NCBI GenBank assembly: GCA_028688835.1
Contig: JAQTXL010000005.1
Location: 1-43,495, forward strand
Direction: 5' to 3'
Length of the DNA stretch: 43,495 nucleotides
Source of the DNA: Candidatus Nanopelagicales bacterium
GTDB lineage: Bacteria > Actinomycetota > Actinomycetes > S36-B12
Shown: piece after piece, positions 8,521 to 16,099 of the stretch
How the letters are laid out: every line of letters starts with the position of its first letter
Numbering within the stretch: the stretch's first letter is position 1
Notes under the pieces: generated by a model
Database searches by the model: none
What the model was told of the DNA's origin: nothing
Seen by the model: the letters and a program-made list of their open reading frames with translations, nothing else
Program-made: the position numbers and the translations under genes

Positions 8521-9540
8521 TTAGAGCTGCTCGTCCTCGGCGAATGCGAGGTCGTCATCTTCTTCATCGTTGTAGTAGGCAGCCTGGGTCGGATCGAATC
8601 CGGGCGGGCTGTCCTTGAGGGCCAGGCCCAGGCTTGCCAGCTTGACCTTGACCTCGTCGATCGACTTCGCACCGAAGTTGCGGATGTCGAGCAGATCGGC
8701 CTCGCTGCGCGTGATGAGCTCACCCACGGTGTGGATGCCCTCGCGCTTGAGGCAGTTGTACGACCGGACGGTCATGTCGAGCTGCTCGATCGGGGTCGAC
8801 AGCTGCTCGGCGACGAACGTGTCGGTCGGCGACGGGCCGATGTCGATGCCCTCGGCGTCGACGTTGAGCTCACGAGCCAGGCCGAAGAGCTCGACCAGCG
8901 TCTTGCCTGCTGACGCGACAGCGTCGGCCGGACGGATCGACTGCTTGGTCTCGACGTCGATCACGAGCTTGTCGAAGTCGGTGCGCTGCTCGACACGGGT
9001 CGCCTCGACCTTGTAGGTCACCTTGAGGACCGGCGAGTAGATCGAGTCGACCGGGATGCGGCCGATCTCCTGGCCGGGCTGCTTGTTCAGCGTGGCGGAG
9101 ACGTAGCCGCGGCCGCGCTCGACCACGAGCTCGATCTCCAGCTTGCCCTTGTCGTTGAGCTCGGCGATGTGCAGCTCGGGGTTGTGCACCTCGACGCCGG
9201 CCGGAGGCTGGATGTCGGCAGCGACGACCTTGCCGGGGCCCTGCTTGCGCAGGTACATCACGACAGGCTCGTCGTGCTCCGAGGAGACGACCAGCTGCTT
9301 GATGTTCAGGATGAGCTCGGTGACATCCTCCTTGACACCCGGGATCGTCGTGAACTCGTGCAGCACGCCGTCGATGCGGATGCTCGTGACTGCAGCCCCC
9401 GGGATCGAGGAGAGCAGGGTGCGACGAAGCGAGTTGCCGAGGGTGTAGCCGAATCCTGGCTCGAGGGGCTCGAGGATGAACCGCGAGCGGAACTCGCTGA
9501 TGGGCTCCTCGGTGAGCACGGGGCGCTGGCTGATGAGCAC
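8521..9540 (-). CDS. rpoA: DNA-directed RNA polymerase alpha subunit
   Basis: The alpha subunit nucleates RNA polymerase assembly and contacts activators and UP elements. The N-terminal domain shows [21 protein letters not shown] and the dimer/beta-contact region; the C-terminal domain from about residue 250 has [16 protein letters not shown] and the helix-hairpin-helix element [16 protein letters not shown]. The tail is acidic ([16 protein letters not shown]). 339 aa is usual. Start GTG 9540 is preceded by a purine-rich GGAAGGAAG. It lies in the order rpsM-rpsK-rpsD-rpoA-rplQ. Confidence 0.98.
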   Translation of the reverse strand: MLISQRPVLTEEPISEFRSRFILEPLEPGFGYTLGNSLRRTLLSSIPGAAVTSIRIDGVLHEFTTIPGVKEDVTELILNIKQLVVSSEHDEPVVMYLRKQGPGKVVAADIQPPAGVEVHNPELHIAELNDKGKLEIELVVERGRGYVSATLNKQPGQEIGRIPVDSIYSPVLKVTYKVEATRVEQRTDFDKLVIDVETKQSIRPADAVASAGKTLVELFGLARELNVDAEGIDIGPSPTDTFVAEQLSTPIEQLDMTVRSYNCLKREGIHTVGELITRSEADLLDIRNFGAKSIDEVKVKLASLGLALKDSPPGFDPTQAAYYNDEEDDDLAFAEDEQL

Positions 9541-9554
9541 GTTGTCTTCCTTCC

Positions 9555-9612
9555 CGCGACGACCACTATTTGAAGTCGCGTTTCATAGGGCGACCGGATG
9601 GCTCCGGTCGCC
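9555..9612 (-). promoter_or_regulatory. Two adjacent hairpins in the rpsD-rpoA spacer
   Basis: The 78-base spacer is nearly filled by two stems. The first in the transcript is a perfect 10-bp stem with a tetraloop: GGCGACCGGA (9589-9598) / TCCGGTCGCC (9603-9612). The second is CGCGAC (9555-9560) / GTCGCG (9575-9580) with a 14-base loop, ending just before the rpoA ribosome-binding site. They may attenuate or stabilise the mRNA between S4 and alpha. No U-tract follows the strong stem. Confidence 0.55.
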
Positions 9613-9618
9613 GGGGGA

Positions 9619-10245
9619 TTACTTGGAGTAGAGCTCGACGATCAGCTGTTCCTGGACCGGGGTGTCGATGACGGCGCGAGCCGGCAGCGCGTGGACCAGG
9701 ATGCGCATCTTCGACGGGATGACCTCGAGCCATGCAGGCACGGTGCGCTCGCCGATCTCGGCGTGCGCGACGATGAACGGGGTCATCTCGCGTGAGCCGG
9801 GGGCGACCTCGACGATGTCGTTGGCGGTGACGCGGAACGACGGGATGTTCACCTTCTGGCCGTTGACCAGGAAGTGCCCGTGCGTGACCAGTTGACGGGC
9901 CATGTCGCGCGACTTGGCGAAGCCAGCGCGGAACACGACGTTGTCCAGACGGGTCTCCAGGATCACCAGGAGGTTCTCACCGGTCTTGCCCGCCTGACGC
10001 GAGGCCTCGACGAAGTAGTTCGCGAACTGCTTCTCGAGCACGCCGTACATGCGGGTGGCCTTCTGCTTCTCACGAAGCTGCAGCAGGTACTCGCTGTCCT
10101 TCGAGCGACCGCGGCCGTGCTGGCCCGGAGGGTAGGGACGCTTCTCGAACGGGCAGGCCGGCGAGTCGCACTTTGCTCCCTTGAGGAACAACTTCATCTT
10201 CTCGCGGCGGCACCGCTTGCAATCGGCAGCTGTATAACGCGCCAT
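9619..10245 (-). CDS. rpsD: 30S ribosomal protein S4 (zinc-binding type)
   Basis: Primary 16S rRNA binder that nucleates 30S assembly; in E. coli it also represses the alpha operon. The N-terminus carries a four-cysteine knuckle, C9-x2-C12 and C26-x4-C31, so it is the zinc (C+) form. The S4 RNA-binding domain follows, with ETRLDNVVFRAGFAKSRDMA at about residues 97-116 and HGHFLVNGQKVNIPS after it. 208 aa is standard. It sits between rpsK and rpoA as in mycobacteria. Confidence 0.98.
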   Translation of the reverse strand: MARYTAADCKRCRREKMKLFLKGAKCDSPACPFEKRPYPPGQHGRGRSKDSEYLLQLREKQKATRMYGVLEKQFANYFVEASRQAGKTGENLLVILETRLDNVVFRAGFAKSRDMARQLVTHGHFLVNGQKVNIPSFRVTANDIVEVAPGSREMTPFIVAHAEIGERTVPAWLEVIPSKMRILVHALPARAVIDTPVQEQLIVELYSK

Positions 10246-10273
10246 GGTTCTTCGCTCCTGTTTCTACGCGCGA

Positions 10274-10681
10274 CTAGACGCGACGACGCTTGGATGGGCG
10301 GGTGCCGTTGTGCGGCGCGGGCGTGACGTCGGCGATCGAGCCGACCTCAAGACCAGTTGCCTGCAGCGAACGGATAGCGGTCTCGCGGCCTGAGCCCGGA
10401 CCCTTGACGAACACGTCGACCTTGCGCATGCCGTGCTCCATCGCGCGACGTGCTGCCGACTCTGCGGCGAGCTGCGCGGCGAACGGGGTGCTCTTGCGGC
10501 TGCCCTTGAACCCGACCTGGCCGGCGCTCGACCAGGCGATGACTGCGCCTGTCGGGTCGGTGATCGAGACGATCGTGTTGTTGAACGTGCTCTTGATGTG
10601 AGCGTGGCCGTGGGCCACGTTCTTCTTCTCCTTGCGGCGAACCTTCTTCGCCGCGCCCTTCTGACCTGTCTTCGGTGCCAT
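10274..10681 (-). CDS. rpsK: 30S ribosomal protein S11
   Basis: Platform protein of the small subunit that contacts 16S rRNA near the E-site. Recognised by [19 protein letters not shown], the [21 protein letters not shown] region and the C-terminal [15 protein letters not shown]. 135 aa is the typical actinobacterial length including a basic N-terminal leader ([18 protein letters not shown]). It follows rpsM by 39 bases. Confidence 0.98.
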   Translation of the reverse strand: MAPKTGQKGAAKKVRRKEKKNVAHGHAHIKSTFNNTIVSITDPTGAVIAWSSAGQVGFKGSRKSTPFAAQLAAESAARRAMEHGMRKVDVFVKGPGSGRETAIRSLQATGLEVGSIADVTPAPHNGTRPSKRRRV

Positions 10682-10720
10682 GTGTGGTTCTCTCCTACGA
10701 GTCCGGGTGAAGCCGACGAA

Positions 10721-11098
10721 TTACTTCGTGGCCTTCTTCTTGCCAGCGACGGTCTTGCGCGGGCCCTTGCGGGTGCGCGCATTGGTGTGGGTGCGCTGGC
10801 CGCGGACCGGGAGGCCCTTGCGGTGGCGGAGTCCCTGGTAGCAGCCGATCTCGACCTTGCGGCGGATGTCTGCGGCCACCTCACGACGAAGATCGCCCTC
10901 AACCTTGAGGTTGGTGTCGATCCAGTCGCGAAGTGCGAGTGTCTGATCGTCGGTGAGGTCCTTGGACTTCAGCTCGGGATCAATGCCGGTAGCGGCAAGG
11001 GCGGCGGAGGCCTGCGAGCGGCCGATGCCATAGATATAGGTGAGTGCGATTGCCATGCGCTTCTCGCGCGGCAGATCGACACCGACTAGACGTGCCAT
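10721..11098 (-). CDS. rpsM: 30S ribosomal protein S13
   Basis: Head protein of the small subunit that bridges to the 50S and contacts P-site tRNA. The sequence [26 protein letters not shown] (split over residues 1-26) and the C-terminal basic [24 protein letters not shown] are characteristic. 125 aa is normal. It is the first gene of the alpha operon and is separated from rpmJ by an unusually long, highly structured spacer that contains the cloverleaf at 11136-11223. Confidence 0.98.
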   Translation of the reverse strand: MARLVGVDLPREKRMAIALTYIYGIGRSQASAALAATGIDPELKSKDLTDDQTLALRDWIDTNLKVEGDLRREVAADIRRKVEIGCYQGLRHRKGLPVRGQRTHTNARTRKGPRKTVAGKKKATK

Positions 11099-11135
11099 GT
11101 GACGTTCTCTCTTCTGTCATGCACGGGGTTTGGGT

Positions 11136-11223
11136 TGCAGCACCAGCCCTGCCCGTCGAGGCAGGTCTTCGGCCCCGTGGCCGAAGGTGTCGTCCCGGCG
11201 TGCGCCGGGGGTCGGGTGCTGCA
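11136..11223 (-). ncRNA. Candidate structured mRNA leader of the alpha operon (four-stem cloverleaf)
   Basis: Read as minus-strand RNA, four perfect stems form a closed multibranch structure. P1 is TGCAGCACC/GGTGCTGCA (9 bp, positions 11215-11223 with 11136-11144) and closes the junction. Inside are, in 5' to 3' order, CCCGGC/GCCGGG with a 4-base loop (11194-11209), CTTCGGCC/GGCCGAAG with a 4-base loop (11167-11186), and CCTGCC/GGCAGG with a 6-base loop (11148-11165). 29 base pairs in 88 bases is far more than chance spacing would give. It ends 37 bases before the rpsM ATG. In E. coli the same spot is the S4-binding alpha-operon leader, a pseudoknot of different architecture. Role as an autoregulatory leader is inferred; I cannot check it against RNA families here. 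Confidence 0.6.
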
Positions 11224-11230
11224 CAGTTGA

Positions 11231-11258
11231 GGTCACTCGGGTTGTCTCCCCGATGACC
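11231..11258 (-). terminator. Bulged 10-bp hairpin after rpmJ (attenuator or processing site)
   Basis: GGTCA (11231-11235), a bulged C, TCGGG (11237-11241), a 7-base loop, then CCCGA-TGACC (11249-11258). On the minus strand it begins 12 bases after the rpmJ stop and directly precedes the cloverleaf. No U-tract follows, so partial termination, RNA processing or part of the larger leader are all possible. Confidence 0.5.
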
Positions 11259-11270
11259 CTCGTCAGGTGA

Positions 11271-11384
11271 CTAGCCCTGACGCTGCTTGTGGCGAGGGTT
11301 CTCGCAGATCACCATGACAACAGCGTGGCGACGGATGACCTTGCACTTGTCGCAGATCGGCTTGACGCTGGGCTTGACCTTCAT
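11271..11384 (-). CDS. rpmJ: 50S ribosomal protein L36 (zinc form)
   Basis: 37-residue ribosomal protein, too short for most gene tables. It starts [17 protein letters not shown] and ends [10 protein letters not shown]. The zinc ligands C11, C14, C27 and H32 are all present, so this is the C+ form. It lies 23 bases after infA on the same strand, the standard infA-rpmJ pair, and ends the first segment before the structured spacer. Confidence 0.97.
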   Translation of the reverse strand: MKVKPSVKPICDKCKVIRRHAVVMVICENPRHKQRQG

Positions 11385-11407
11385 GATGTTCTCGAGTCCT
11401 CGTGTCG

Positions 11408-11629
11408 TTACTTGTAGCGATAGACGATGCGACCGCGGGTGAGGTCATACGGCGACAGCTCGACGACGACACGATCATCGGGGAGGATGCGGATGTAGTG
11501 CATCCGCATCTTGCCGCTGATGTGCGCCAAGACCTTGTGGCCGTTGTCCAACTCCACGCGAAACATTGCATTCGGCAAAGACTCCATGATCGTGCCCTCA
11601 AGCTCGATCGCTCCGTCTTTTTTGCCCAT
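11408..11629 (-). CDS. infA: Translation initiation factor IF-1
   Basis: Small OB-fold protein that occupies the 30S A-site during initiation. The sequence [19 protein letters not shown], then [20 protein letters not shown] and the final [11 protein letters not shown] are diagnostic. 73 aa is standard. In most actinobacteria map directly precedes infA; here about 16.4 kb of other genes separate them, so infA needs its own promoter in the 307-base region upstream. Confidence 0.98.
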   Translation of the reverse strand: MGKKDGAIELEGTIMESLPNAMFRVELDNGHKVLAHISGKMRMHYIRILPDDRVVVELSPYDLTRGRIVYRYK

Positions 11630-11888
11630 GCTGTTGCATCGTCCTTCGTTGTGGTGGTTGCTGGCCTTGCCTGCCCCGGACAGCCGGAAGCCACCAGCAC
11701 ATGGTGGCGGGCAGTCGGGGAAGCCAACGTCAGCCTGCCGAGTCTAGGGGCCGAGGGGCTCAATCGTCTAATCGGGGTGTTCTGCACCTTTTGTCCGCTT
11801 TTCCAGCGTCCCCGGATCGATGTGCACGACCTTATCGCGCAGCAGTCGGGCACCGCCATCGATCGGGTCGCGCCGGGGCCGGGCATGG
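11630..11888 (-). promoter_or_regulatory. infA upstream region with candidate -10 and leader hairpin
   Basis: Non-coding stretch between infA and the phoX terminator. On the minus strand a TAGACT hexamer (11741-11746) fits a -10, but the best -35 (TTAGAC at 11766-11771) is 19 bases away and weak. The leader between it and infA can fold: GCCACC (11690-11695)/GGTGGC (11703-11708) and, outside it, CTGCCC (11671-11676)/GGGCAG (11709-11714). I see nothing else in the rest of the stretch. Confidence 0.35.
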
Positions 11889-11928
11889 CTGTGGGGAGCG
11901 GCCGGCCTGAGCCCGCCGCTCCCCACAG
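11889..11928 (-). terminator. Strong hairpin terminator after the PhoX-family gene
   Basis: Perfect 14-base inverted repeat CTGTGGGGAGCGGC (11889-11902) / GCCGCTCCCCACAG (11915-11928) with a 12-base loop that can pair further through GGC/GCC. It begins eight bases after the stop codon of the gene at 11937. No U-tract follows, as is common for GC-rich actinobacteria. Confidence 0.8.
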
Positions 11929-11936
11929 GTGTCGTG

Positions 11937-13553
11937 CTAGCCGTAGACCTTCGACCAGTCGTCGATGGTCATGAGGTAGATCTGGCCGCCCTCGATCGCG
12001 TCCTTGAGCGCCTGGGCCGAGGCCGGGTTCGCGGCGATGTCCGGGCGGGCCACTGCCGTCGGCGCATGCACCTGGGCGTTGAAGAAGAAGTAGCTCTTGG
12101 CGTCCTTGCCGTCGACCGCGAGGAACGGGGTCGCGTCGACCACGCCGCTGGACTCCTCATCGCGGGTCATGAGCTGGGCCCCACCCTTGGCGAAGTAGAG
12201 GTCCTTGAACCTGGCGACGGTGCCGACCTTGCCGTCGGAGATGCGGTAGGCGACGATCCGCGCCACGTGGTCGTTGTTGCCTGGATCCTCCTGGATCAGC
12301 AGGTTGCCCTTGGCGTCGATGGCCATGTTGTCCGGCTTGTTCATCATGATCGACTCCGAGCCGTCGAGCAGCATCTCGATCGTGGCACCGGCAGTGGGCC
12401 GGTTGACGTCCGCGAAGCGCACGCGCCACAGCGCCCCGCCGTCACGGGCAGCACCCGGGTACAGCGGATTGGCCGAGGTCGCCTTGGCGTCCTTATCGGA
12501 CTCCGTGGTCAGGAAGTAGTAGTCGTTGGGGTTCTTCGGATCGAAGGCCCCGTCCTCGACACGCGCGAGCACCGAGCCGGCCGCACGTGCCTGCTGGTTC
12601 TGGATCTTGCCGTTCTTGGTCCAGTCGATCTGGTTGAACGAGACGGGCACGGCCTTGCCCTTGCCCACCGCGGCGCGGAACAGGTTGTCATCGTTGTAGC
12701 CGTTGATGGCCATGACGTACAGGTTGCCGTTCGTGAGGCCGGCCTTGTCCACCCACGAACCGGCCGTGGTCTTGGTGCCCGCGTACATGAACAGCTGGCT
12801 GTCGGTGGCGTCGCCGTCCTCGTTGCCCATCACCACGGTCGTGGTGCCCTTGGGTGGAGCGACGATGAAGTTCTCCCAGGCCGCCAGGCCAAGCCGCGGC
12901 AGTTGGATCAGGTTGCCCGCGTTGTCGGACACGAAGCCTCGTGACTCGTCGCCACCCTCCTCGCCGGTGAAGTACGCGGGGCCGGTGTAGCCCACGGTCG
13001 TGGACTTGCCGTTCGCGTCGACCGACGAGTAGCTCAGCGTTCCCGGCTGGGCTGTGTACGAGGAGCAGAAGCGATTGAGCGCTGCCGTGTGGTTCGGCGT
13101 GCCGAAGCTGTCCTTGGCATCGGCCCCCGCGGGTGCGACCGGCTTGGTCGAGGTCTGCCCCGTCGAGTAGTCGTACCAGGTCACGCTCTTGAGCAGCTCG
13201 GTTCCGGCCACGATGGTGGCCGATGCGGTGTCGTAGTTGAACGCCGACACTGTCGATCCCGAGGCGGCGCCGCCTGCCCGCTTGGCAGCCGCGGCCACCG
13301 CGTTCGCGGCGGAGAGCTCATGGTTCATGAGCAGCGTCAGGTTGCGGCCATCCTGGAGGATGCCCATGCCATCGGGCACGCCCATCACCGTGTAGCCATT
13401 GAGGGAGTCGCCTGCAGTGGCCAGCACCTTCAGGCTCACACCCGAGGCGACGGGCTCCATGTAGGCGAAACCACTGTCGGCCTGCGCCGACGTGACTCCC
13501 AGCAGCACTGCGCCTGCAGCGACTGAGGCAGCGATTGGATATGCGATGCGCAC
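11937..13553 (-). CDS. PhoX-family (DUF839) secreted phosphatase-like protein
   Basis: 538-residue extracytoplasmic protein of the PhoX/DUF839 beta-propeller family, whose studied members are Ca/Fe-dependent alkaline phosphatases. Family landmarks seen are LLMNHELS, TGEEGGDESRGF, MGNEDGDATDSQL, VEDGAFDPKNPNDYYFLTTE and KPDNMAIDAKGNLLIQED. The N-terminus is a signal peptide (VRIAYPIAAS, hydrophobic core, then TSAQA-DSG as likely cleavage site) with no twin arginine. I chose GTG 13553 because GGAGG lies just upstream and the signal peptide begins there; the longer frame to 13748 is unsupported. It is flanked by its own leader hairpin and a strong terminator, so it is a single-gene unit. Phosphatase activity is inferred. 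Confidence 0.85.
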   Translation of the reverse strand: MRIAYPIAASVAAGAVLLGVTSAQADSGFAYMEPVASGVSLKVLATAGDSLNGYTVMGVPDGMGILQDGRNLTLLMNHELSAANAVAAAAKRAGGAASGSTVSAFNYDTASATIVAGTELLKSVTWYDYSTGQTSTKPVAPAGADAKDSFGTPNHTAALNRFCSSYTAQPGTLSYSSVDANGKSTTVGYTGPAYFTGEEGGDESRGFVSDNAGNLIQLPRLGLAAWENFIVAPPKGTTTVVMGNEDGDATDSQLFMYAGTKTTAGSWVDKAGLTNGNLYVMAINGYNDDNLFRAAVGKGKAVPVSFNQIDWTKNGKIQNQQARAAGSVLARVEDGAFDPKNPNDYYFLTTESDKDAKATSANPLYPGAARDGGALWRVRFADVNRPTAGATIEMLLDGSESIMMNKPDNMAIDAKGNLLIQEDPGNNDHVARIVAYRISDGKVGTVARFKDLYFAKGGAQLMTRDEESSGVVDATPFLAVDGKDAKSYFFFNAQVHAPTAVARPDIAANPASAQALKDAIEGGQIYLMTIDDWSKVYG

Positions 13554-13594
13554 TCTTCCTCCATTGATTGACGGGCGATCACCGGAGGGAACCA

Positions 13595-13627
13595 GTGCCC
13601 GGTGGCCGGGCGGCCACGAGCGGGCAC
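13595..13627 (-). repeat. Two-tier hairpin upstream of the PhoX-family gene
   Basis: GTGCCCG-GTGGCCG-GG-CGGCCAC-GAG-CGGGCAC: two stacked perfect 7-bp stems with a 3-base bulge on one side and almost no loop. It ends 41 bases before the GTG start at 13553. It could be a second part of the arcC terminator, a leader structure or an operator. Confidence 0.55.
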
Positions 13628-13709
13628 CGTGGAGATGGCGATCGCATGTCAGGCAGAAGAAGATCGGTGAGCCAACAGGCAGCGCCGGAGTGACGCCCGG
13701 ATGAACGGT

Positions 13710-13733
13710 GCGGCAGGCGCGTTCACCTGCCGC
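13710..13733 (-). terminator. Hairpin after carbamate kinase gene
   Basis: GCGGCAGG (13710-13717) / CCTGCCGC (13726-13733), a perfect 8-bp stem with an 8-base loop, begins 15 bases after the arcC stop. It is well placed to end the seven-gene ABC/carbamoyltransferase operon. No U-tract. Confidence 0.6.
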
Positions 13734-13748
13734 TCTCGCCGGGTTCAA

Positions 13749-14723
13749 CTAGTCGACGAGGCCCTCACTGCCGGGGACGATCCGGGTTCCGGCAGTCCCC
13801 CGCAACGCCTCGCGCACGAGCCCGATCGACGTGATGACGGCGTCGGAGCCGCACCCCGCGACATACGCGATCGCCGACTCGATCTTGGGGCCCATGGATC
13901 CGGGCGGGAAGTGACCTGCCTCGAGCAGCGTCTCCGCCTCGGCTGCCGTGATGACGTCAAGCGCCCGCTCGTGCGGTCCGCGGAAGTCGACGCACACGCG
14001 GTCGACGCCGGTGACGATCACCATGGCCGAGGTGCGCAGCTGCGCAGCAAGGAGCGCCGAGACGCGGTCCTTGTCGATGACCGCGTCGACCGGGACCAAG
14101 TCGTGGTCGAGCACCTGCACGGGGATGCCGCCGCCGCCTGCGGCGACCACGATCGCTCCGGCCTGCATGAGCGTTCGGATCGCATCGAGCTCGACCACCT
14201 CCAGCGGCGCCGGGCTCGCCACCACCCGCCGATAGCTGCCGGGGTCCTCCTCGTGCACGTCCCAGCCGTCGTCGACCACGTGCTGCATGGCCGTGGGTGC
14301 ATCGAGCCAGCTGCCGATGGGCTTGGTCGGGTGGCCGAAGGCCTCGTCGTCGATGTCGATGATGGTGTGCGTGAGCACGGCGGCCACCGGGTTCGCCAGG
14401 CCTCGCCGGCGCATCACGGCATTGAGCGCCACGGTGATGATGTGCCCGATCCCGCCCTGGGAGTCGGCGACGGCCAGCCACAGCGGCAGGTCGGGCAGTC
14501 GCTCGACGAGCGCGTCGGATGCGGCGAGCTCGCCGCGGCGCAGGATGAAGCCCACCTGCGGACCGTTGCCGTGCGTGATGATCGGGGTCCAGCCGTCCTG
14601 CACCAGGTCCGCGACGGTCTCGGCGAACTCGTGCGCCCGCGCTGACTGGATCGTGAGTGAGCCGCCCTCGCCCTCGTGGATCAGCGCATTGCCCCCGATC
14701 GCGATGAGCACCGTGCGACTCAT
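13749..14723 (-). CDS. arcC: Carbamate kinase
   Basis: Uses carbamoyl phosphate and ADP to make ATP, carbamate then decaying to ammonia and CO2. The amino-acid-kinase fold is clear: VLIAIGGNAL at residues 5-14, THGNGPQVG near 50, AAGGGGIPV, IDKDRVSALLA and PPGSMGPKIESA near the C-terminus. 324 aa is normal. Its ATG overlaps the stop of the DUF1116 gene (ATGA), and it is last in the operon. No arginine deiminase or ornithine carbamoyltransferase is nearby, so its carbamoyl phosphate probably comes from the FdrA/DUF1116/DUF2877 proteins, as for the kinase beside the E. coli fdrA genes. Confidence 0.96.
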   Translation of the reverse strand: MSRTVLIAIGGNALIHEGEGGSLTIQSARAHEFAETVADLVQDGWTPIITHGNGPQVGFILRRGELAASDALVERLPDLPLWLAVADSQGGIGHIITVALNAVMRRRGLANPVAAVLTHTIIDIDDEAFGHPTKPIGSWLDAPTAMQHVVDDGWDVHEEDPGSYRRVVASPAPLEVVELDAIRTLMQAGAIVVAAGGGGIPVQVLDHDLVPVDAVIDKDRVSALLAAQLRTSAMVIVTGVDRVCVDFRGPHERALDVITAAEAETLLEAGHFPPGSMGPKIESAIAYVAGCGSDAVITSIGLVREALRGTAGTRIVPGSEGLVD

Positions 14724-16099
14724 CGTGAGGCCTCCGCTCGCTCGCGCGCGGCAAGAGCGGCGATCGCGGCGCTGAAGACCTCAGCCGGTGCGGTGACGGT
14801 GCCCGCACCGATCTGCCCGACGCCGGCCTCCAGGTGCGCGATGCCCGTGTTGATCACCGGCAGCACGCCGGTCTCGACCACCTTGCGGGCATCGATGCCC
14901 GAGGGCGTGCCGACGAAGCCCAGGCCGGGAAGCTGGTAGACCGGATGCTCGGTGATCGTGATGCGACGCATCGAGCGCGTCGTTGCGATCGCATCGGCGA
15001 CCGTGCCGCCGACGAAGCGCGTGATCGCGGGCGCGGCAGCCATCGCGAAGCCGCCGAGGCCGAGCGTCTCGGTGATCGACGAGTCCCCGAGATCGGGATT
15101 GGCATGCTCGGGCCCGAAGCCGGAGAAGTACAGGCCCGTTGCCGGTCCGACAGGAGCGGTGAACCACTGCGCGCCCGTGCCGGCCGTGCGGATGCCGAAC
15201 TCCACGCCATTACGGCACATCACGGTCACCAGCGAGGAGTGCGCGACATCAGCTGCGGCATCCATGGAGAGCTTGGCGGCGGCCATCGAGATGTTGAGCG
15301 CGAAGTGGTCGTTCGCCGCGAGGAAGGACAGCGCTGCCGCGCCGTCGTCAAGCCTTGCGAGCTCGGGTGCCAGCCGTCGCGCGAGCAGTGAGGACGACGC
15401 GAGGTTGCGGTTGTGCCCCTCGTCGCCCATCGACAGCGCCTGGGCCACGAGCGTGGTGACGTCGACGGGCCCTCCTGTCTCGAGGGCCTGCGAGAGCACG
15501 GGGCCGAGCACCTCGCGCAGCCAGGCGAGCCGTCCGAGCACCTCGGCGTCGAAGGCGCCGAAGCGCAGCACCTTGCCCAGGCCCTCATTGAGTGTCGCGA
15601 AAGCCCGGCGCTCGCCGTCGCCGACCACGAGCACGGGCATCGACGGCGACACGACTCCCGCCATCGGGCCGACGGTTGCGTGGTCATGGCAGGGCGACAG
15701 CGTGATGCGCCCTGATCCCAGCAGTGCGCGCGCAGCCGACTCATCGGGCGCCCACCCCTCGAACAGGGTGGCACCGATGAGCGCCCCCTGCATCGGGCCG
15801 CACATGCGCGACCAGGCGATGGGCGGGCCTGCGTGCAGCAGGCCGTGATCGACGAGCCCGGGGACGACGTCGGAGGCGGGCCGCACGTCGAGCAGCTGGG
15901 GCCGGACCGCGTGCACGAGCGCCATGGCGCGGGCATTGGCCGCGTCGACCTCGGGCTCGGTCACGGTCATGAGATCGCGCGCCGCATCCGGATCACCCGA
16001 CCCCGGCGGGCGCCAGTCCAGGCGCAGGAGGTCGGCCTCCGGCACGGCATCGGTGATGAGCGCTGCGCCTGCGGCCACGACGCGCACCCCGCCGAGCAT
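14720..16099 (-). CDS. DUF1116 (YlbE/AllG-type) protein, putative carbamoyltransferase subunit
   Basis: 459 residues, matching the DUF1116 family of E. coli YlbE/YahG. YlbE (AllG) has been assigned to oxamate carbamoyltransferase together with FdrA and YlbF. Visible family-like stretches are SRMCGPMQGALIGA, TLSPCHDHATVGPMAGV, MGDEGHNRNLASSSLL, NDHFALNISMAAAK and TVMCRNGVEFGIR. The start ATG overlaps the fdrA stop by one base (TGATG) and its stop overlaps arcC, so translation is coupled. The acceptor of the reaction in this organism is unknown. Confidence 0.85.
   Translation of the reverse strand: MLGGVRVVAAGAALITDAVPEADLLRLDWRPPGSGDPDAARDLMTVTEPEVDAANARAMALVHAVRPQLLDVRPASDVVPGLVDHGLLHAGPPIAWSRMCGPMQGALIGATLFEGWAPDESAARALLGSGRITLSPCHDHATVGPMAGVVSPSMPVLVVGDGERRAFATLNEGLGKVLRFGAFDAEVLGRLAWLREVLGPVLSQALETGGPVDVTTLVAQALSMGDEGHNRNLASSSLLARRLAPELARLDDGAAALSFLAANDHFALNISMAAAKLSMDAAADVAHSSLVTVMCRNGVEFGIRTAGTGAQWFTAPVGPATGLYFSGFGPEHANPDLGDSSITETLGLGGFAMAAAPAITRFVGGTVADAIATTRSMRRITITEHPVYQLPGLGFVGTPSGIDARKVVETGVLPVINTGIAHLEAGVGQIGAGTVTAPAEVFSAAIAALAARERAEASR

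Noticed and set aside
11136-11223. Reading the rpmJ-rpsM cloverleaf as a tRNA
   Set aside because: Closing stem of 9 bp, 4-base loops, no T-loop or anticodon-loop signature and no CCA end.
13554-13748. Longer PhoX-family protein starting at 13748
   Set aside because: The extra 65 residues cross the two-tier hairpin and most of the arcC terminator, lack a signal-peptide character, and GTG 13553 has its own ribosome-binding site and leader peptide.
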